Source of the DNA: Stomoxys calcitrans
Taxonomy: Eukaryota; Arthropoda; Insecta; Diptera; Muscidae
Assembly: GCF_963082655.1 (NCBI RefSeq)
Contig: NC_081553.1
Location: 18,132,643 to 18,196,642, forward strand
Length of the DNA: 64,000 bases
Reading direction: 5' to 3'
Part shown: one piece after another, positions 1 through 12,606 of the stretch
Layout of the letters: every line of letters begins with the position of its first letter
Position numbering within the stretch: the stretch's first letter is position 1
The notes under the pieces: generated by a model
Told to the model about the DNA's origin: nothing
Database searches by the model: none
Seen by the model: the letters and a program-made list of their open reading frames with translations, nothing else
Made by a program: the position numbers and the translations under genes

Positions 1-288
1 ATATATTTGAAAACTGAAGCTAATTGGAGAGGAACATAAGGCTCATGACAGATCATTGTCTGATTCTTAGCTCGGATCATATTTGGATATAGCTGCACAT
101 ATATACCGATTTTCCGATATTATTTCAAATTTCTACAAAATTGAAATTTGATAACTATATCAGTATATTGTCCAAACTGCTCCACATTCGGTTCGGACCA
201 CGAAACGCCTAATCCAATTCCTGTTCTAAATTTCTGCAAAGTTTTACTGTCAAAATTTTCTGGAAAAGTACGCGAACAGATCTAATTT
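1..288. repeat. Degenerate family B/A-type repeat fragment
   Basis: The phrase 'catatttggatatagctg' near position 75 and 'aaatttctacaaaattgaa' near 128 are worn versions of the internal unit shared by families A and B. No coding sequence is visible. Confidence 0.5.
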
Positions 289-1196
289 AAAGTAAAAGTG
301 TGATAAGTTTAGCCGGACCGAATCTTATATACCCTCCACCATGGTTTGCATTCGTCAAGTTCTTCGCCCAGTATCTCCTCATAGACAAACAAAGGATAAT
401 GGATAAAAATGACCATGCTATTGTCGCCATATCACGTTATGGACCGATTCGGACCACACTTAGTTTAAATGCTGGAGACCATAGTAGCCAAATCGGATAA
501 TAATTGAGCCCTATGGGGGCTCAAGAAATAATATTGGAAGATCGGTTTATATGAGAGCTGTATCCAATTATAAACTGAAGGTTGTAAGAGAAGTCATTGT
601 ACAAAATTTTAGCCAAATCAAATAAGACTTACGCGCTCTCAAGGCTCAAGAAGTATAACGGGGAGATCAGGTTATATGGGAGTTATATCAGGTTACAAAC
701 CGATTTCAACAATACTTGCCAAAGATTTCATGCAACATTTTAGCATAAATCGGATAATAATTGCGCTCTCTACAGGCTCAAGAAGTCAAGTTCCGAAATC
801 GGATTATATGATCGCTATATCAAGTTACGAACCGATTTTGATCATACTTAGAACAGTTATTAGAAGTCATAACAAAACAGCTCAGAAAAAAATGTCAGAC
901 ACATCCCACAAGAATTGCGCCGTCTAGAGGATCAAGAAGTTAAGATCCAAAATCGGTTTATAAGGCAGCTATACCAAAACATAGACCGTCCAACCGAACT
1001 GCACTAGTAGGAAGTAGAATTGCCTAGCTTTACTCCTTCGAAAGTTAGACGGACGGACGAGGCTAAATCGACTTAGAATGTCAAGCCGATTAAGAATATA
1101 TACACTTTGTTGGGTCTCAGATCAATATTTCGATGTGTTACAAACGGAATGATGAAATTAGTATACCCCCATCCTACGGTGGAGGGTATAAAAATG
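289..1196 (+). mobile_element. Family A dispersed element, copy 1
   Basis: The element opens with a diverged form of the family A head (agtaaaagtg, then ccggaccgaatcttatatac) and the box 'taccctccaccatgg'. It closes with the family tail 'cctacggtggagggtata' at 1173-1190. Head and tail boxes are imperfect inverted copies of each other. The interior consists of units of about 150 bp built around 'gatcggtttatatgg'. There is no protein; short ORFs here are frame accidents of the repeat. The structure suggests a non-autonomous DINE/Helentron-like element, which is inference. Confidence 0.75.
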
Positions 1197-1544
1197 GGCA
1201 TTGGGTTCCAATTTTTCTGGGCATTATGACCGCAACATGGGCTGTCTTAACACCCAATTCCATTTTTGGCTTTATGACCATTGTCTGTTATGACAGGTCG
1301 CCTTTATGTGATTTTTCGGTTCATCAAGAGTATGCTCTCAATATTTACTTAAATATTATAGTTAAACAAGAAAGGACGGCAATGATGAACTTTTGATACC
1401 CTACACCAAATGGTATAGGCACAAAGTCGTCAAAATTACTTGAATCTAGCCCACCCTGTAGCAGTGCCCTCTTTTACAATACACGGTACAAAAATTTCCC
1501 TATATTTATAATCTAAGCTTGTAGTTCTGAAGGGCACATTTTAG
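1197..1544. other. Unassigned spacer
   Basis: I see no gene here. The string 'gataccctacaccaaatggtat' near 1397 resembles the terminal box of family C, so a C fragment may be present. Confidence 0.3.
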
Positions 1545-2665
1545 CTTCAAAAAATTTTCACTGCCTCTCTTTCGATTCTTTCAAAAGCTGCGGTTGCTAC
1601 TTACGGTGCGGTCACCTATGATATCGATGTCGTTTGCATAGGCTGCTACTCGCCTTTGCAGACTCTACTCTTGTGACCGACCTATGATATCGATGTCGTC
1701 GGTATAGGCTGCTACTCGCCTATGCCGACTTTTATCTTGTGACCGACCTATGATATCGATGTCTTCGGCATAGGCTGCTACTTGCCTAAGCCCACTGTTC
1801 TCTTGTGAATAATGTGCCATATCTAATCACATCTGCATCTCGTATAATCTTCTCAAACAGGATGTTAAACAGATAACACGATAGGCTGTCTCCTTGTCTG
1901 AAATCTCGTTTGGTATGAAGATAAAATTTAGCAAGGATACCAAGCTCAGACATGGCTTGAAATACCTTTCAAAGGGTATCGAAAGTGTCTTTGTAGTCTA
2001 CAAAGAGATGATAGGTATCGATTTTTCCCTTCTCGGGTCATTTCCAGGATTTGGCGCAGTATGAATATCTGGTCCAGGGTGGATTTACCAGGTCTAAAGC
2101 CGCATTGTTAGGGCCCAATTATCTCATTGACTTTAATCTTTCACACAATACGCTCGAAAGCATCTTGTATGCGATAGGGAGAGGACTTATTCTTCTGTAG
2201 TTGGCACATTCCGCCTTGTCTCCTTTCTTGTGTACGGGACATATTATGCTGAATTTCTAATCATCGGGTATGCGTTCTTCTAGCCAGATTCCGCAGACAA
2301 GCTGACACACCGATAAGGTGTATCCCGCCTTGGGTCTTAAATGGTTTAGCGGGTAACCCGTCGGCTCCTGCTACCTTGTTGTTCTTCAGTCGGGTGACTG
2401 CTACTTGGACCTCATTCTGACTAGGAGGTAAACATTCTATAACATTATGAGGGATTGCTTCTGCGATATTCTCTTTCCCGCATCGTCGGACACTAACAGT
2501 TGGGCAAAATGTTCTTTCTCTATCCTCAGCTTCTTTGTCTCTGCAGGACGATGTGCCTGTACCAAAGCCATCGGTTTAATGTTTAATTCTTTGCCAGATT
2601 TTCCGGATTTTATTCAGACTCCTGTACATCTCAATTCGCTCACACCCACGTTGATATTTTTGTTA
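1545..2665 (-). pseudogene. RTE-like non-LTR retrotransposon, reverse transcriptase remnant
   Basis: Read on the minus strand, this contains broken pieces of a reverse transcriptase. In order they are a linker segment homologous to the RTE copy at 9207-9620 (about 2330-2660), a segment reading RQGDSLSCYLFNILFEKIIR (about 1840-1910), the catalytic AYADDIDIIGR region (1615-1806, in three tandem copies), and the following FERIEREAVKIF segment (about 1550-1590). Stops and frameshifts interrupt it throughout, so it is dead. The motifs fit RTE-clade elements, which encode an apurinic-type endonuclease and RT in one ORF. The endonuclease half is absent here but is seen in the separate copy at 9207-10735. 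Confidence 0.75.
1615..1806 (-). repeat. 66-bp tandem triplication spanning the RT active-site motif
   Basis: 'cctatgatatcgatgtc' recurs at 1615, 1681 and 1747, exactly 66 bp apart. On the minus strand each unit encodes a version of AAY-x-x-DIDIIG, the polymerase active-site box. The three units read YANDIDIIG, YTDDIDIIG and YAEDIDIIG. Only the middle one keeps both aspartates of the DD pair. The period is a multiple of three, so the frame is kept between units except for a stop in the unit at 1615-1680. Confidence 0.85.
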
Positions 2666-2738
2666 TATTTTATCAAAATTGATTTAGATTTATATTAAGG
2701 TCTACATACTTTCATATGTCGCCGTACTTGCACATATA

Positions 2739-2974
2739 TTGGGTTGCCCAAAAAGTAATTGCGGATTTTTTAAAAGAAAGTAAATGCATTTTTAATAAAA
2801 CTTAGAATGAATTTTGATCAAATATACTTTTTTTACACTTTTTTCTAAAGCAAGCTAAAAGTAATAGCTGATAACTGACAGAAGAAATAATGCAATTACA
2901 GAGTCACAAGCTGTGAAAAAATTTGTCAACGCCGACTATATGAAAAGTCCGCAATTACTTTTTTGGCAACCCAA
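2739..2974 (+). mobile_element. Mariner-type MITE, copy 1 (236 bp)
   Basis: The terminal inverted repeats are 'ttgggttgcccaaaaagtaa' at the left and its near complement at the right. TA dinucleotides flank both ends (2737-2738 and 2975-2976). The element is too short for a transposase and has no ORF. It belongs to the same family as the copies at 39236, 45299, 46465 and 57921. Confidence 0.9.
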
Positions 2975-3052
2975 TAGAATCCTAGTTATTACAATTTGGA
3001 AGTCATTTGCACGAAATTTAATACGGTGTGCTTTACAACCAATTTTTCAATT

Positions 3053-3155
3053 TCCACTTATAGGATAGGTGTAGCGTATTATATAGTCGGCACCGCCCGA
3101 CATTTGTCTTTCCTTAATTGTTTTAATTGAAAACATTTTTATTTCCTACGACATT
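3053..3155 (+). repeat. Family C tail fragment
   Basis: It contains 'ggtgtagcgtattatatagt' followed by 'cggcaccgcccgac' and 'tttccttaattg', the same end seen at the end of the C elements at 12545-12606 and 56282-56345. The rest of the element is missing. Confidence 0.6.
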
Positions 3156-3476
3156 TTTAACTGAAAACAAGTAAAAGCGTGCTAAGTTCGGCCGGGCCAA
3201 CTCTCATATACCCTCCACCATGGATCGAGTTTGTCGAGTTTTATGCGCGGTATCTCTTTTTGGGCAAACAAAGAACAATGAATAAAAACTGTTATGCTAT
3301 TGGAGCTATATCAAGTTATAGTCCGATTCGGACCATAAATGAATGAATGCTGAACATTGTAGAAGTCATTGTGTAATATTTCAGTTCATTCGGAAAGCAA
3401 AAAGCAAAATCGGCAGATCGGTTTATATGGAAGCTGTATCAAGCAATAGATCGATTCAGACAATATTTCACATGTA

Positions 3477-5116
3477 CAGCGGTCAAAAAAAGTATTCATC
3501 ATTAGCAAAATTGATAATAAATTCACTTATTTTGGGTAATTGAAGAAAATTTAAAGTAAACAAATAATGCAGTTTTATGCAATAGTTTATTTTTCGTAAT
3601 ATGTTTTAAAATAAATTCAAAAAATAAATTTAATTAGCGCAAAAAATGCAATTTCATATAATAACACCAAAAACAGAACAAAAAAAGTATTCATCATTGA
3701 TGTGCTATCATCAAAGTCAAATTCAAATATTATTTGGGAATCCCCCTTTTCTGTTTTATTTAGTAAAGGAGGCTTTGCCCTTGACAGCAAATATTTAATT
3801 TCATTGAAAATATAGTTTTTGTCAAAATGGGTCGTAAGCAAAACGAGGTTTCTGATGAGGTAAAAGTTTTGATAATAAAACACCACAGGAATGGTTTAAC
3901 TCAAAAAACTATCAGTGAAATATTAAATAGACCACGATCTACTATACAATCCATCATCAGAAAGTGGACAGAAACGAAAACTGTTGACAATAAACCAAGA
4001 TCTGGTCGACCAAAAGCACTTTCAGTTGGAGATGTGCGTTGGCTAGTGCGGCAAGTTCAGAAAACTCCGAAGACAAATGCGACCATTCTTCGTTAAAACA
4101 CTATGGAATATTTAGGGAAGGAAGTTACTACACAAACAATTCGAAATACACTCAAAAGGCATAGTTACAGAGGAAGAACTGCACGTAAGAAGCCCTTTAT
4201 AAATAAAATAAACCGATTGAAAAGGCTAAACTTCGCAAAAATGTATGTAAAACAGCCCGAATCATTTTGGAAAACAGTCATTTTTGCAGACGAGAGCAAG
4301 TTTAATCTTTTTGGGTGCGATGGAAAGGTCATAGTGTACAGAAAACCAAATACAGAGCTTGAAGAACGAAACACAGTTGCTACTGTAAAACATGGTGGAG
4401 GTGGTTTAATGGTTTGGGGGTGTATGGCGGCTTCAGGAGCGGGAAATCTTGAAATTATTAATGGAGTAATGGATCATAAGTATTACATTGACATTTTAAA
4501 GAGGAATTTAAAAGATAGTGCTGTAAAACTTGGGCTTGGTAATAACTTTCAATATTATCAAGATAATGACCCCAAACATTCTGCTTTAAATACCAAGATG
4601 TGGATGCTGTATAACTGCCCCAAAGTCATTAAAACTCCTCCTCAAAGTCCCGACTTGAACCCAATTGAACATCTTTGGGAACATCTCGAACGCAAATTGA
4701 GAACGCGCAATTTTTCGAGCAAGAGTCAAATGCAACAGGTGATAATGGAGGAATGGACTAATATAGACCAAAATATAACCGCTAAATTAGTCCAATCGAT
4801 GTCAAACCGTTTAAAAGAAGTTATAAGACGCGGTGGTCGAATAACAAAGTATTAATTTTTTTAAATTATGTTATTTATTTTTTTGTTTTTTTGCAATGAT
4901 GAATACTTTTTTTGTTTAATTTTTTGTGTTCAGCTGTAAAATGGCCCTTTTTGTTCCAATAAATACTATTTTTTTCTTTAAAAACAATGAAATTGTGTAC
5001 ATATATATCACACAAGCACTACTGCATCATTAGTTTAATATGTTTTTATTCCAATTGTCTTTTGTAGACTTATTAAAAAAAAAACATTGAATGATGAATA
5101 CTTTTTTTGACCGCTG
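3477..5116 (+). mobile_element. Tc1-like DNA transposon, nearly complete (1640 bp)
   Basis: The ends are inverted copies of 'cagcggtcaaaaaaagtatt', flanked by TA at 3475-3476 and 5117-5118, as expected for Tc1/mariner integration. A second inner copy of the 'aaaaaaagtattcatcatt' motif lies at about 3681-3698, with its mirror at about 4895-4913. The element therefore has the inverted-repeat/direct-repeat arrangement known from Minos- and Sleeping Beauty-like elements. It carries one transposase reading frame and is inserted in a family A repeat, so it arrived later than that repeat. Confidence 0.92.
3827..4855 (+). pseudogene. Tc1-like transposase, one in-frame stop
   Basis: The frame is continuous from the ATG at 3827 to the TAA at 4853-4855 except for one TAA at 4094-4096. 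It would give about 342 codons, the usual length for this family. The first 89 codons hold the paired-like helix-turn-helix DNA-binding region and an AT-hook-like SGRPKAL. The second part holds the DDE catalytic domain. Its residues are D in IFADESKF, D in YQDNDPKH and E in LNPIEHLWE, with 34 residues between the last two (DD34E), and it also has the glycine-rich KHGGGGLMVWG. The enzyme would cut and join the element's ends in the nucleus. Apart from the single stop I see no other lesion, so this copy looks recently inactivated unless the stop is a sequencing error or is read through. Confidence 0.9.
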
Positions 5117-5812
5117 TATGTTGAAGGTCATGGGAGAAGCCGTTGTACAAAATTTCTGCCAAATCGGATGAGAATGGCGCCCTCCAGGCGCCAAAAAAGT
5201 CAAGATCTAAAATCGGTTTATAGGCAGCTATATCAGGTAATAGACCGATTTGAACCATACTTAGCACAGTTGTTGGATATCATAACAAAATACGTCGTGC
5301 AAAATTTCATTTCGGTCGGATAAGAATTGCGCCCTCTGGAGGCTCAAGAAGTCAAGACCCAAGATCGGTTTATATGACAGCTATATGAGGTTATGGACCG
5401 ATTTGAACCAAACTCAAGACAGTTGTTCGAAATCATAACAAAACACCTCTTGCAAAATTTCAGCTGGAACGGAAAAGAATTGCGTTCTCTAGTGGCTCAA
5501 GAAGTCAAAATCCCTGATGGGTTAATATGGCAGCTATATCAAAACATGGACCGATATAACCCATTTACAATCCCAACCGACCTACACTAATAAAAAGTAT
5601 TTGTGCAAAATTTCAAGCGGATAGGTTTACTGCTTCGAAAGTTAGCGTGCTTTCAACAAACAGACGTATAGACGGACGGACAAGGCTAGATCGACTTAAA
5701 ATGTCATAGCGATCAAGAATATATATACTTTATGGGGTCTTAGACGAATATTTCGATGAGTTATAAACAGAATGACGAAATTAGTGTACCCCCATCCTAT
5801 GGTGAGAGTATA

Positions 5813-7498
5813 ACAAGTAAGAGCGTGCTAAGTTCGGCCGGGCCGTATCTTATATACCCTCCACCATGGATCCCATTTGACGAGTATCTCGCAGTATCTC
5901 GGTTTATAGGCAAACAAAGAATAATGAATGAGAACTGTTATCAAGTTATAGTCCGATTCGGACCATACATAAATGAATGCTGAACATTGTAAAAGTCATT
6001 GTGTAATATTTCAGTTCATTCGGATAAGAATTGAGCCTTATAGGAGCTCAAGAAGCAAAATCGGGAGATCGGTTTATATGGGAGCTGTTTCAAGCTATAG
6101 ATCGATACAGACCATATTGGACACGTATGTTGAAGTCCATGACAGAAGCCGTTGTACAAAATTTCTGCCAAATCGGATGAGAATGGCGCCCTCTAGAGGC
6201 TAAAGAAGTCAAGATCCCAGATCGGTTAATATGACAGCTATATCAGGTTATGTACCAATTTGCGCCATTCTTAGCACAATTATTGGAAGTCATAACAAAA
6301 CACCTCATGCAAAATTTCAGCAAAATCAGAGGAGAATTGCGCACTCCAGCGACTAAAGATATCAGGTTATAGACCGATTTGAACCATATTTGGCACAGTT
6401 GTTGCAAATCATAACAAAACATTTCTTGCAAAATTTCAGTCGGATCGGATAAGAATTGCGCCCTCTAGTGGCTCAAGAAGTCAAAATCCCAGATCGGTTT
6501 ATATGACAGCTATATAAGGTTATGGACCGATTTAAACCAAACGCAACACAGTTGTTGGAAATCATAACAAAATACCTCTTGCAAAATTTCAGCAAAATCA
6601 GATGAGAATTGCGCCCTCCAGCGGCTCGAGAAGTCAAGATTTAAGATCGGTTTATATGGCAGCTATATCAAAACATAGACCGATTTGAACCATATTTGAC
6701 ACAGTTGTTGGAAGTCATAACAAAACACGTCATGCAATTTCAGCCAAATCGGAAATGAATTGCGCCCTCTAGAGGCTTAAGAAGTCAAGACCCCAGATCG
6801 GTTTATATGAAAGCTATATCAGGTTATAAATCGATTTAAACCATACATAGCACAGCTGTTGGAAGTAATCCCAGATCGGTTTATATGGCAGTTATATCAG
6901 GTTATGTACCAATTTGCGCAATACTAAGCACAATTATTGGAAATCATAACAAAACACGTTATGCAAAATTTCAGCCAAATCGGAAATGAATTGCGCTCTC
7001 TAGAGGCTCAAGAAGTGAAGACCACAGATCGGTTTATATGACAGCTATATAAGGTTATGGACCGATTTGAACCAAACTCAACACAGTTGTTGGAAATCAT
7101 AACAAAACACCTCTTGGAAAATTTCAGCCGGTTCGGATAAGAATTGAGTCCTCTAGTGGCTCAAGAAGTCAAAATCTCAGATGGGTTAATATGGCAGCTA
7201 TATCAAAACATGGACCTATTTGGCCTATTTACAATCCCAACCGACCTAAACCAAATAAAAAGTATTTGTGCAAAATTTCAAGCGGCTAGCTTTACTCCTT
7301 CGAAAGTTAGCGTGTTTTCAACAAACAGAAGGGCGGACGGACTGACAGACAGACGGACGGACATGGCTAAATCGACTTAAAATGACATGACGAACAAGAA
7401 TATATATACTTTATGGGGTCTTAGACGATAATTTCGAGGAGTTACAAACAGAATGACGAAATTAGTGTACCCCCATCCTATGGTGGAGGGTATAAAAA
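5813..7498 (+). mobile_element. Family A element, copy 3
   Basis: The head 'caagtaagagcgtgctaag' at 5813 directly abuts the end of copy 2. The tail 'cctatggtggagggtata' ends at about 7494. Several internal units are visible: 'gatcggtttatatg' lies at 6492, 6645 and 6796, spacings of 153 and 151 bp. No protein is encoded. Confidence 0.85.
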
Positions 7499-9140
7499 AG
7501 TTTGTGATATTTTTCTCTGTGTCTTAGAGCAACGCTTCAAGGTGGAACAAGACTCTAGTCCATGATTACTCAATTACGATTACGATAATCCAACGATAGA
7601 TCAATTCCAAATAATTAATGATCTATCAATTGACCAATACAAGAAGATTTAGTCATAAACGCCTCCATGGGCAATTCTAATAACCCTTTTACACAGTACA
7701 GATCAAAAAATTCACATAATCATGGTGTGTTTTTTTAATACACGTTTGGTTATGGCTAATAAGAATCTCCTTTTTCCAGAGGAGGAATTTATCTTCTGGC
7801 ACATTGCTAAGAAATTTTCGAGCGAATGTGCGTGTGTGTATTCTCGCATTCACTCAGTCATTCCTTTGGCCATATGGACGCTTATGTATATCTTTAGGAT
7901 AATGATTATATTTATGGTCATTTTCTGATATGTTACCCCCAGACTAGGAATTAGAGCAAGAGTTGGTCTGGTAATTGCTTCTTAATTAATGCGTTGTTGC
8001 ATCTACCACCACATTTGCCACAGTTCAGACTTTGAATTTCAGGTGACTGATTGGTGTTGTTGGGTTTGGTTTGGTTTGGTTCGGTGTGTAAGTGTTTACC
8101 AACTGATCTATGGTCTTGACATGATACTTGGCTTGATTATAAGGAGTCGTGCAACACCAGCAACAGCAACAACAACAGCAAAAAACATTAACAAATAATA
8201 ATAAATGATGAAGTTTAAAGATGAGCATGCGAGTAGTATACCTTTGAATGTGTGTGTGTTTGTGTATGCTTGCTGGCTTGTTGGTTATTTGCTCTGGTAA
8301 ACCCCCAATTAAAAATGCATTAGCGTTAGCCGCATTTCCACACACACATCATTTAGAGTTTTTATTTTTTGTATTTTTTTTTTCGAGCTGCTGCTGCTGT
8401 TCGGAAAAAACAAAAACAAATAAATAAATGCTGCTCAAATACTTGTAGTTATAGCGCCTCATAACATTAACCAAAACCACAAAAAAAAGTCTGGTCCCTG
8501 AAAAAAGGAGCAGTCTCAAGTATCCATCCATCCATCCATCTACTTGGAGAGAGCTTCCAAAGATCTTTGCGTGAAGTTGAGACTATCATCATTAGCATAA
8601 CAACGGCTTGATCGCTAGCTGGCTCGCTCGCTCGTTTGCTGGCTCACATTCAACGCATTCACCAGAACGCCTGACAGCTGGACAGACAAATTGAGTGAAT
8701 ATGTGTGTGCAGCTTGTCTGCCTGACAAAAGTCCAAGAAGCGTTTGCTTGTTGTATGTGCCCATTTGGTTGTTTTTGTGCTGTGTTTTTTTTTTGCTGCT
8801 CGTTTTCTACTTCAGTGTTCGAATTTTAACATGAAACGTTTTGGTCTCTGATAATGACGTTTAAACAATTTAATTAAAATGTAATTAATTTCACAGCCAT
8901 AATATAAACAGGGTTGGGTCCGATTGGGCCCCTTGTTCCCCCCAACCTATGTTTTTCTCTTTATTTGCATCTATCTCGCCCATAAAACTGACCGTGCATG
9001 CTTATTAGGCGCCAAAACCTAGTGTTTGATTAGGGGCTTAGTGTTTACAGTTTTTCAAATAAAATCAATAGAAATGGAAGAAAACATGAGATTTTACACA
9101 TAAGAGACCCAAATTGTGCCATGAGCAAAAAGTAACAAGT
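7499..9140. other. Single-copy-looking island, no gene recognised
   Basis: None of the window's repeat families appears here. The sequence has short simple tracts (CAACAGCAACAACAACAGC near 8158, GT-rich tract near 8250, CTCGCTCGCTCG near 8622) typical of fly introns or intergenic DNA. I find no convincing exon. Because it lies upstream of the homeobox gene it could hold control elements, but nothing in the sequence proves this. Confidence 0.4.
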
Positions 9141-10735
9141 GGAAAATCACTCAATTAGGCCGTGTCGAACTTTGGATACCCCACAACCGTGGGCTTATTT
9201 ATTATTCTATTTATAATAACTATCTACTGTATCCAAACGGCTATGTGTTCTTCTTGCCAGATTGCGCACATAAGCTGATATCAGCGTGTCGCCTCCGATC
9301 TTAAATAGTTCAGCCGGTAACCCGTCGGCTACTGCTGCCTTGTTGTTCTTTAGTCGGGTCACTGCTACTTGGACCTCATTCTGACTAGAAGGTAAACATT
9401 CTATACCATCATCAGGGATTGGTTCCACGGTATCCTCTTCGCCGCCAACGTCTTTCCATATCCTCAGCATGTTATCTGTGTCAGTTACCAGATTTCCTTC
9501 TTTGTCTCTGCTGGAGGATGTGCCTGCACCAAAGCCATCAGTTTGATGTTTATAACTTTGGGAGAATTTCCGGACTTCATTCTCACTCCTGTACATCACA
9601 ATTCGCTCACACTCACTCACGTCTTTCCATTTTCTTTCGGCGGAATAAACGTTTCTCCTCTCTCCTTTTCTCCTTATACCTCTCCATCATCTGGTGCATT
9701 GCTACTGATTGCAGGGTTTCTCTATATGACGCATTCTTGGCTTCAGTAGCATCTCGACACTCTTGGTCATACCATGGGTTTCTTTGAGGAGGCTTCCGGT
9801 AACCAAGTACGGATTTCGCGGCATTTTCCATGGTATGGGCAATAGTTTGCCACTACGCCATTATATCGTTGGAACAAGGAGTGCTTTCATCAAGCAGTTG
9901 GGTTCGTCGTGTGGAGTATGCCCCTGCCATTTGTTGTGTTTGCAGCTTTTCAATGTCCAGCTTCCGTGCAGTGTCAGATCGTACTTTCCTCGCCATGTTC
10001 AAACCGTTGCGAATCTTTGCTGCAACAAGGTAATGATCCGAATCTATATTCGCTCCACGGATCGATCGTACATCTAACACGCTGGATGAATGCCTTCCAG
10101 CTATAACAACGTGATCAATTTAGTTTCTCGTGTTTTGAAATCTGGTGCTACTAACTACCATGTTTTCTGCCGCTGCGAAATCTATCAGCCTCAACCCATT
10201 ACTGGACGTTATCTCGTGGAGTCTAAACTTTTCGACTGTTGGACCAAAAATGTCTTCCTTCCCTGTCTTCGCATTAAAGTCTTCCAGAACGATTTTAATA
10301 TAATGGGTGGGGCAGCGGTCATATTCTCTCTCTAGACGCTCGTAGAAAATATCCTTGGTCTGCTCGTCTTTGTCTTCCGTCGGGGCATGGGCACAAATAA
10401 GGCTGATGTTGAAGAATTTAGCTTTTAAGCGGATTGTGGCTAGCCTCTCATCCAACGGAGTAAAGCTGGAGACGAGGTGTTTCCGTCTCCGACTAACCAC
10501 AAATCCACAGCCAAATTCATGCCTCGTGTTGTGGCAGCTATAGTATAATTCGTTACCGCTTGGTGTTGTAGTGACGCCTTAAGACGGTAATATCTGCCTT
10601 GTACTTCTCTAATAATCCGCCAGCACGTATACTGCACCTTCACTATAAAGAGTGGCAACATTCCAGGTGCTGATCCGCCAACCATGGTCCTTTTTTCGTT
10701 TGCGTGGGTCGTCAACGTTGGGGAGGTCCGTTTTT
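9141..10735 (-). pseudogene. RTE-like non-LTR retrotransposon, endonuclease and linker remnant
   Basis: On the minus strand, from 10735 down to 9207, frameshifted pieces line up in the order of an RTE-type ORF. First is an N-terminal stretch with STWNVATLY. Next is an endonuclease segment with the motif ICAHAPTEDKDEQ and the catalytic LEDFNAKTG (GDFN-type with G replaced by E). Then come SNGLRLIDFA and GANIDSDHYLVAAKI, then the linker PWYDQECRDATEAK. Last is LKNNKAAVADGLPAELFK at the start of the RT, after which it is truncated. At least four frame changes are needed. The 9141-9206 end holds a short family B head (gtcgaactttggatacccca), so the RTE piece abuts another repeat. It overlaps in content with the copy at 1545-2665. 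Confidence 0.85.
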
Positions 10736-11605
10736 ATACCCTCCACCAAAGGATGGGGTATACAAATATCGTCATTCTGTTTGTAACTCCTCGAAATATT
10801 CATCTAAGACCCCATAAATTATATATATTCTTGATCGTCGTGACATTTTATGTCGATCTAGCAATGTGCGTCCGTCTGTCCTTCTGTCTGTCGAAAGCAC
10901 GCTAACTTTCGAAGGAGTAAAGCTAGCCACTTGAAAATTTTCCCAAATACTTTTTAATTAGTGTAGGTCTGTTGGGATTGTAAATGGGCCAAATCGGTTC
11001 ATGTTTTGATATAGCTGCCATAATAACCGATCTTGGGTCTTGACTTCTTGATCCTCTAGAGGGCGCAATTTTTGTCCGATTTGACTGAAATTTTGCACGT
11101 GGTGTTTTGTGTCACTTCCAACAAATGTACTAAATATGATTCAATTCGGTTCATAATCTGGTACAGCTATCATATAAACCAATCTTGGATCTTGACTTCT
11201 TGAGCCAATAGAGCATGCAATTCTCATCCGATTTGGCTGAAATTTCGCATGACGTGTTTTATTATGACTTCCAATAACTGTGCTAAGTGTGGCGCAAATC
11301 GTTATTGAACATGATATAGCTGCCATATAAACCGATCTGGGATCTTGACTTCTTTAGCCTCTAGTGGGCGCAATTCTTATCCGATTTGGCTGAAATTTTG
11401 GACAACGGTTTCTCTCGTGGCCTTGAATATGTCTAATATGGTCTGAATCGATCAATAGCTTGATACAGCTCAATAAAAACCTATCTCCCGATTTTGCTTT
11501 TTGAGCTTCTACAAGGCGTAATTCTTATCCGAATGATCTGAAATATTACACAATGACTTCTACAATGTTCAGCATTCATTTATGGTCCGAATCAGACTAT
11601 AACTT
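10731..11605 (-). mobile_element. Family A element, 5'-truncated
   Basis: The family tail appears in reverse at 10735 ('taccctccaccaaaggatgg'), followed by the 'cgtcattctgtttgtaact' box and internal units. The expected head (cggccgggccgaac, reversed) is missing where family C begins near 11645. Confidence 0.75.
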
Positions 11606-12059
11606 CTTCTATTATATTAAATCCTTCCTATTTTTGCAGAGATATTTATAGCCTACACCACCACTGTGGTACAGGGTATTATAAGTTTGTGCATTTGTTT
11701 TCAACGCTAAGAAGGAGAAGAGCTAGAACCATTGATAAGTATACCGATAGACTCAGAATCACTTTCTGATTCGATTTAGCAATGTCCGTCTGTCCGTCCG
11801 TCTGTGAGTCCATGTATTCTTGTAATCAAAGTGCAGGTCGTATTTGTTATCCAATCATCATGAAATTTTTCACATATCACCTTTTTGGCCCAAAAACGAA
11901 CGCTATTGATTTTGGTAAAAATCTGTTCAGATTTAGATATGGCTCCCATATGTATGTATCGCCCGATCTTCACTTAAATGGCCGTAGTAACTACAATTTT
12001 TAACCGATCTGAACAAAATTTGGCACGGATTATTTTGTTACTGATCTTAATATATCTGC

Positions 12060-12454
<395 letters not shown>

Positions 12455-12456
12455 TA

Positions 12457-12458
<2 letters not shown>

Positions 12459-12533
<75 letters not shown>
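12459..12533. repeat. (TA)n microsatellite
   Basis: About 75 bp of alternating T and A directly after the palindrome's right arm, inside family C. Confidence 0.97.
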
Positions 12534-12536
<3 letters not shown>

Positions 12537-12606
12537 AAAGTGTAGTGTAGGTGTAAGGTATTATATAGTCGGCTCCGTCCGACTTTTGCCTTTCCTTACT
12601 GGTTTT

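Larger units (their letters stand above)
3168..5812 (+). mobile_element. Family A element, copy 2, split by a Tc1-like insertion
   Basis: The head 'caagtaaaagcgtgctaag' at 3168 and the tail '...cctatggtgagagtata' near 5810 belong to one family A element. It is interrupted at 3477-5116 by a complete Tc1-like transposon. The A unit resumes after the insertion with 'ttgaaggtcatgggagaag'. The next A element begins immediately at 5813, so the two lie head to tail. Confidence 0.8.
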
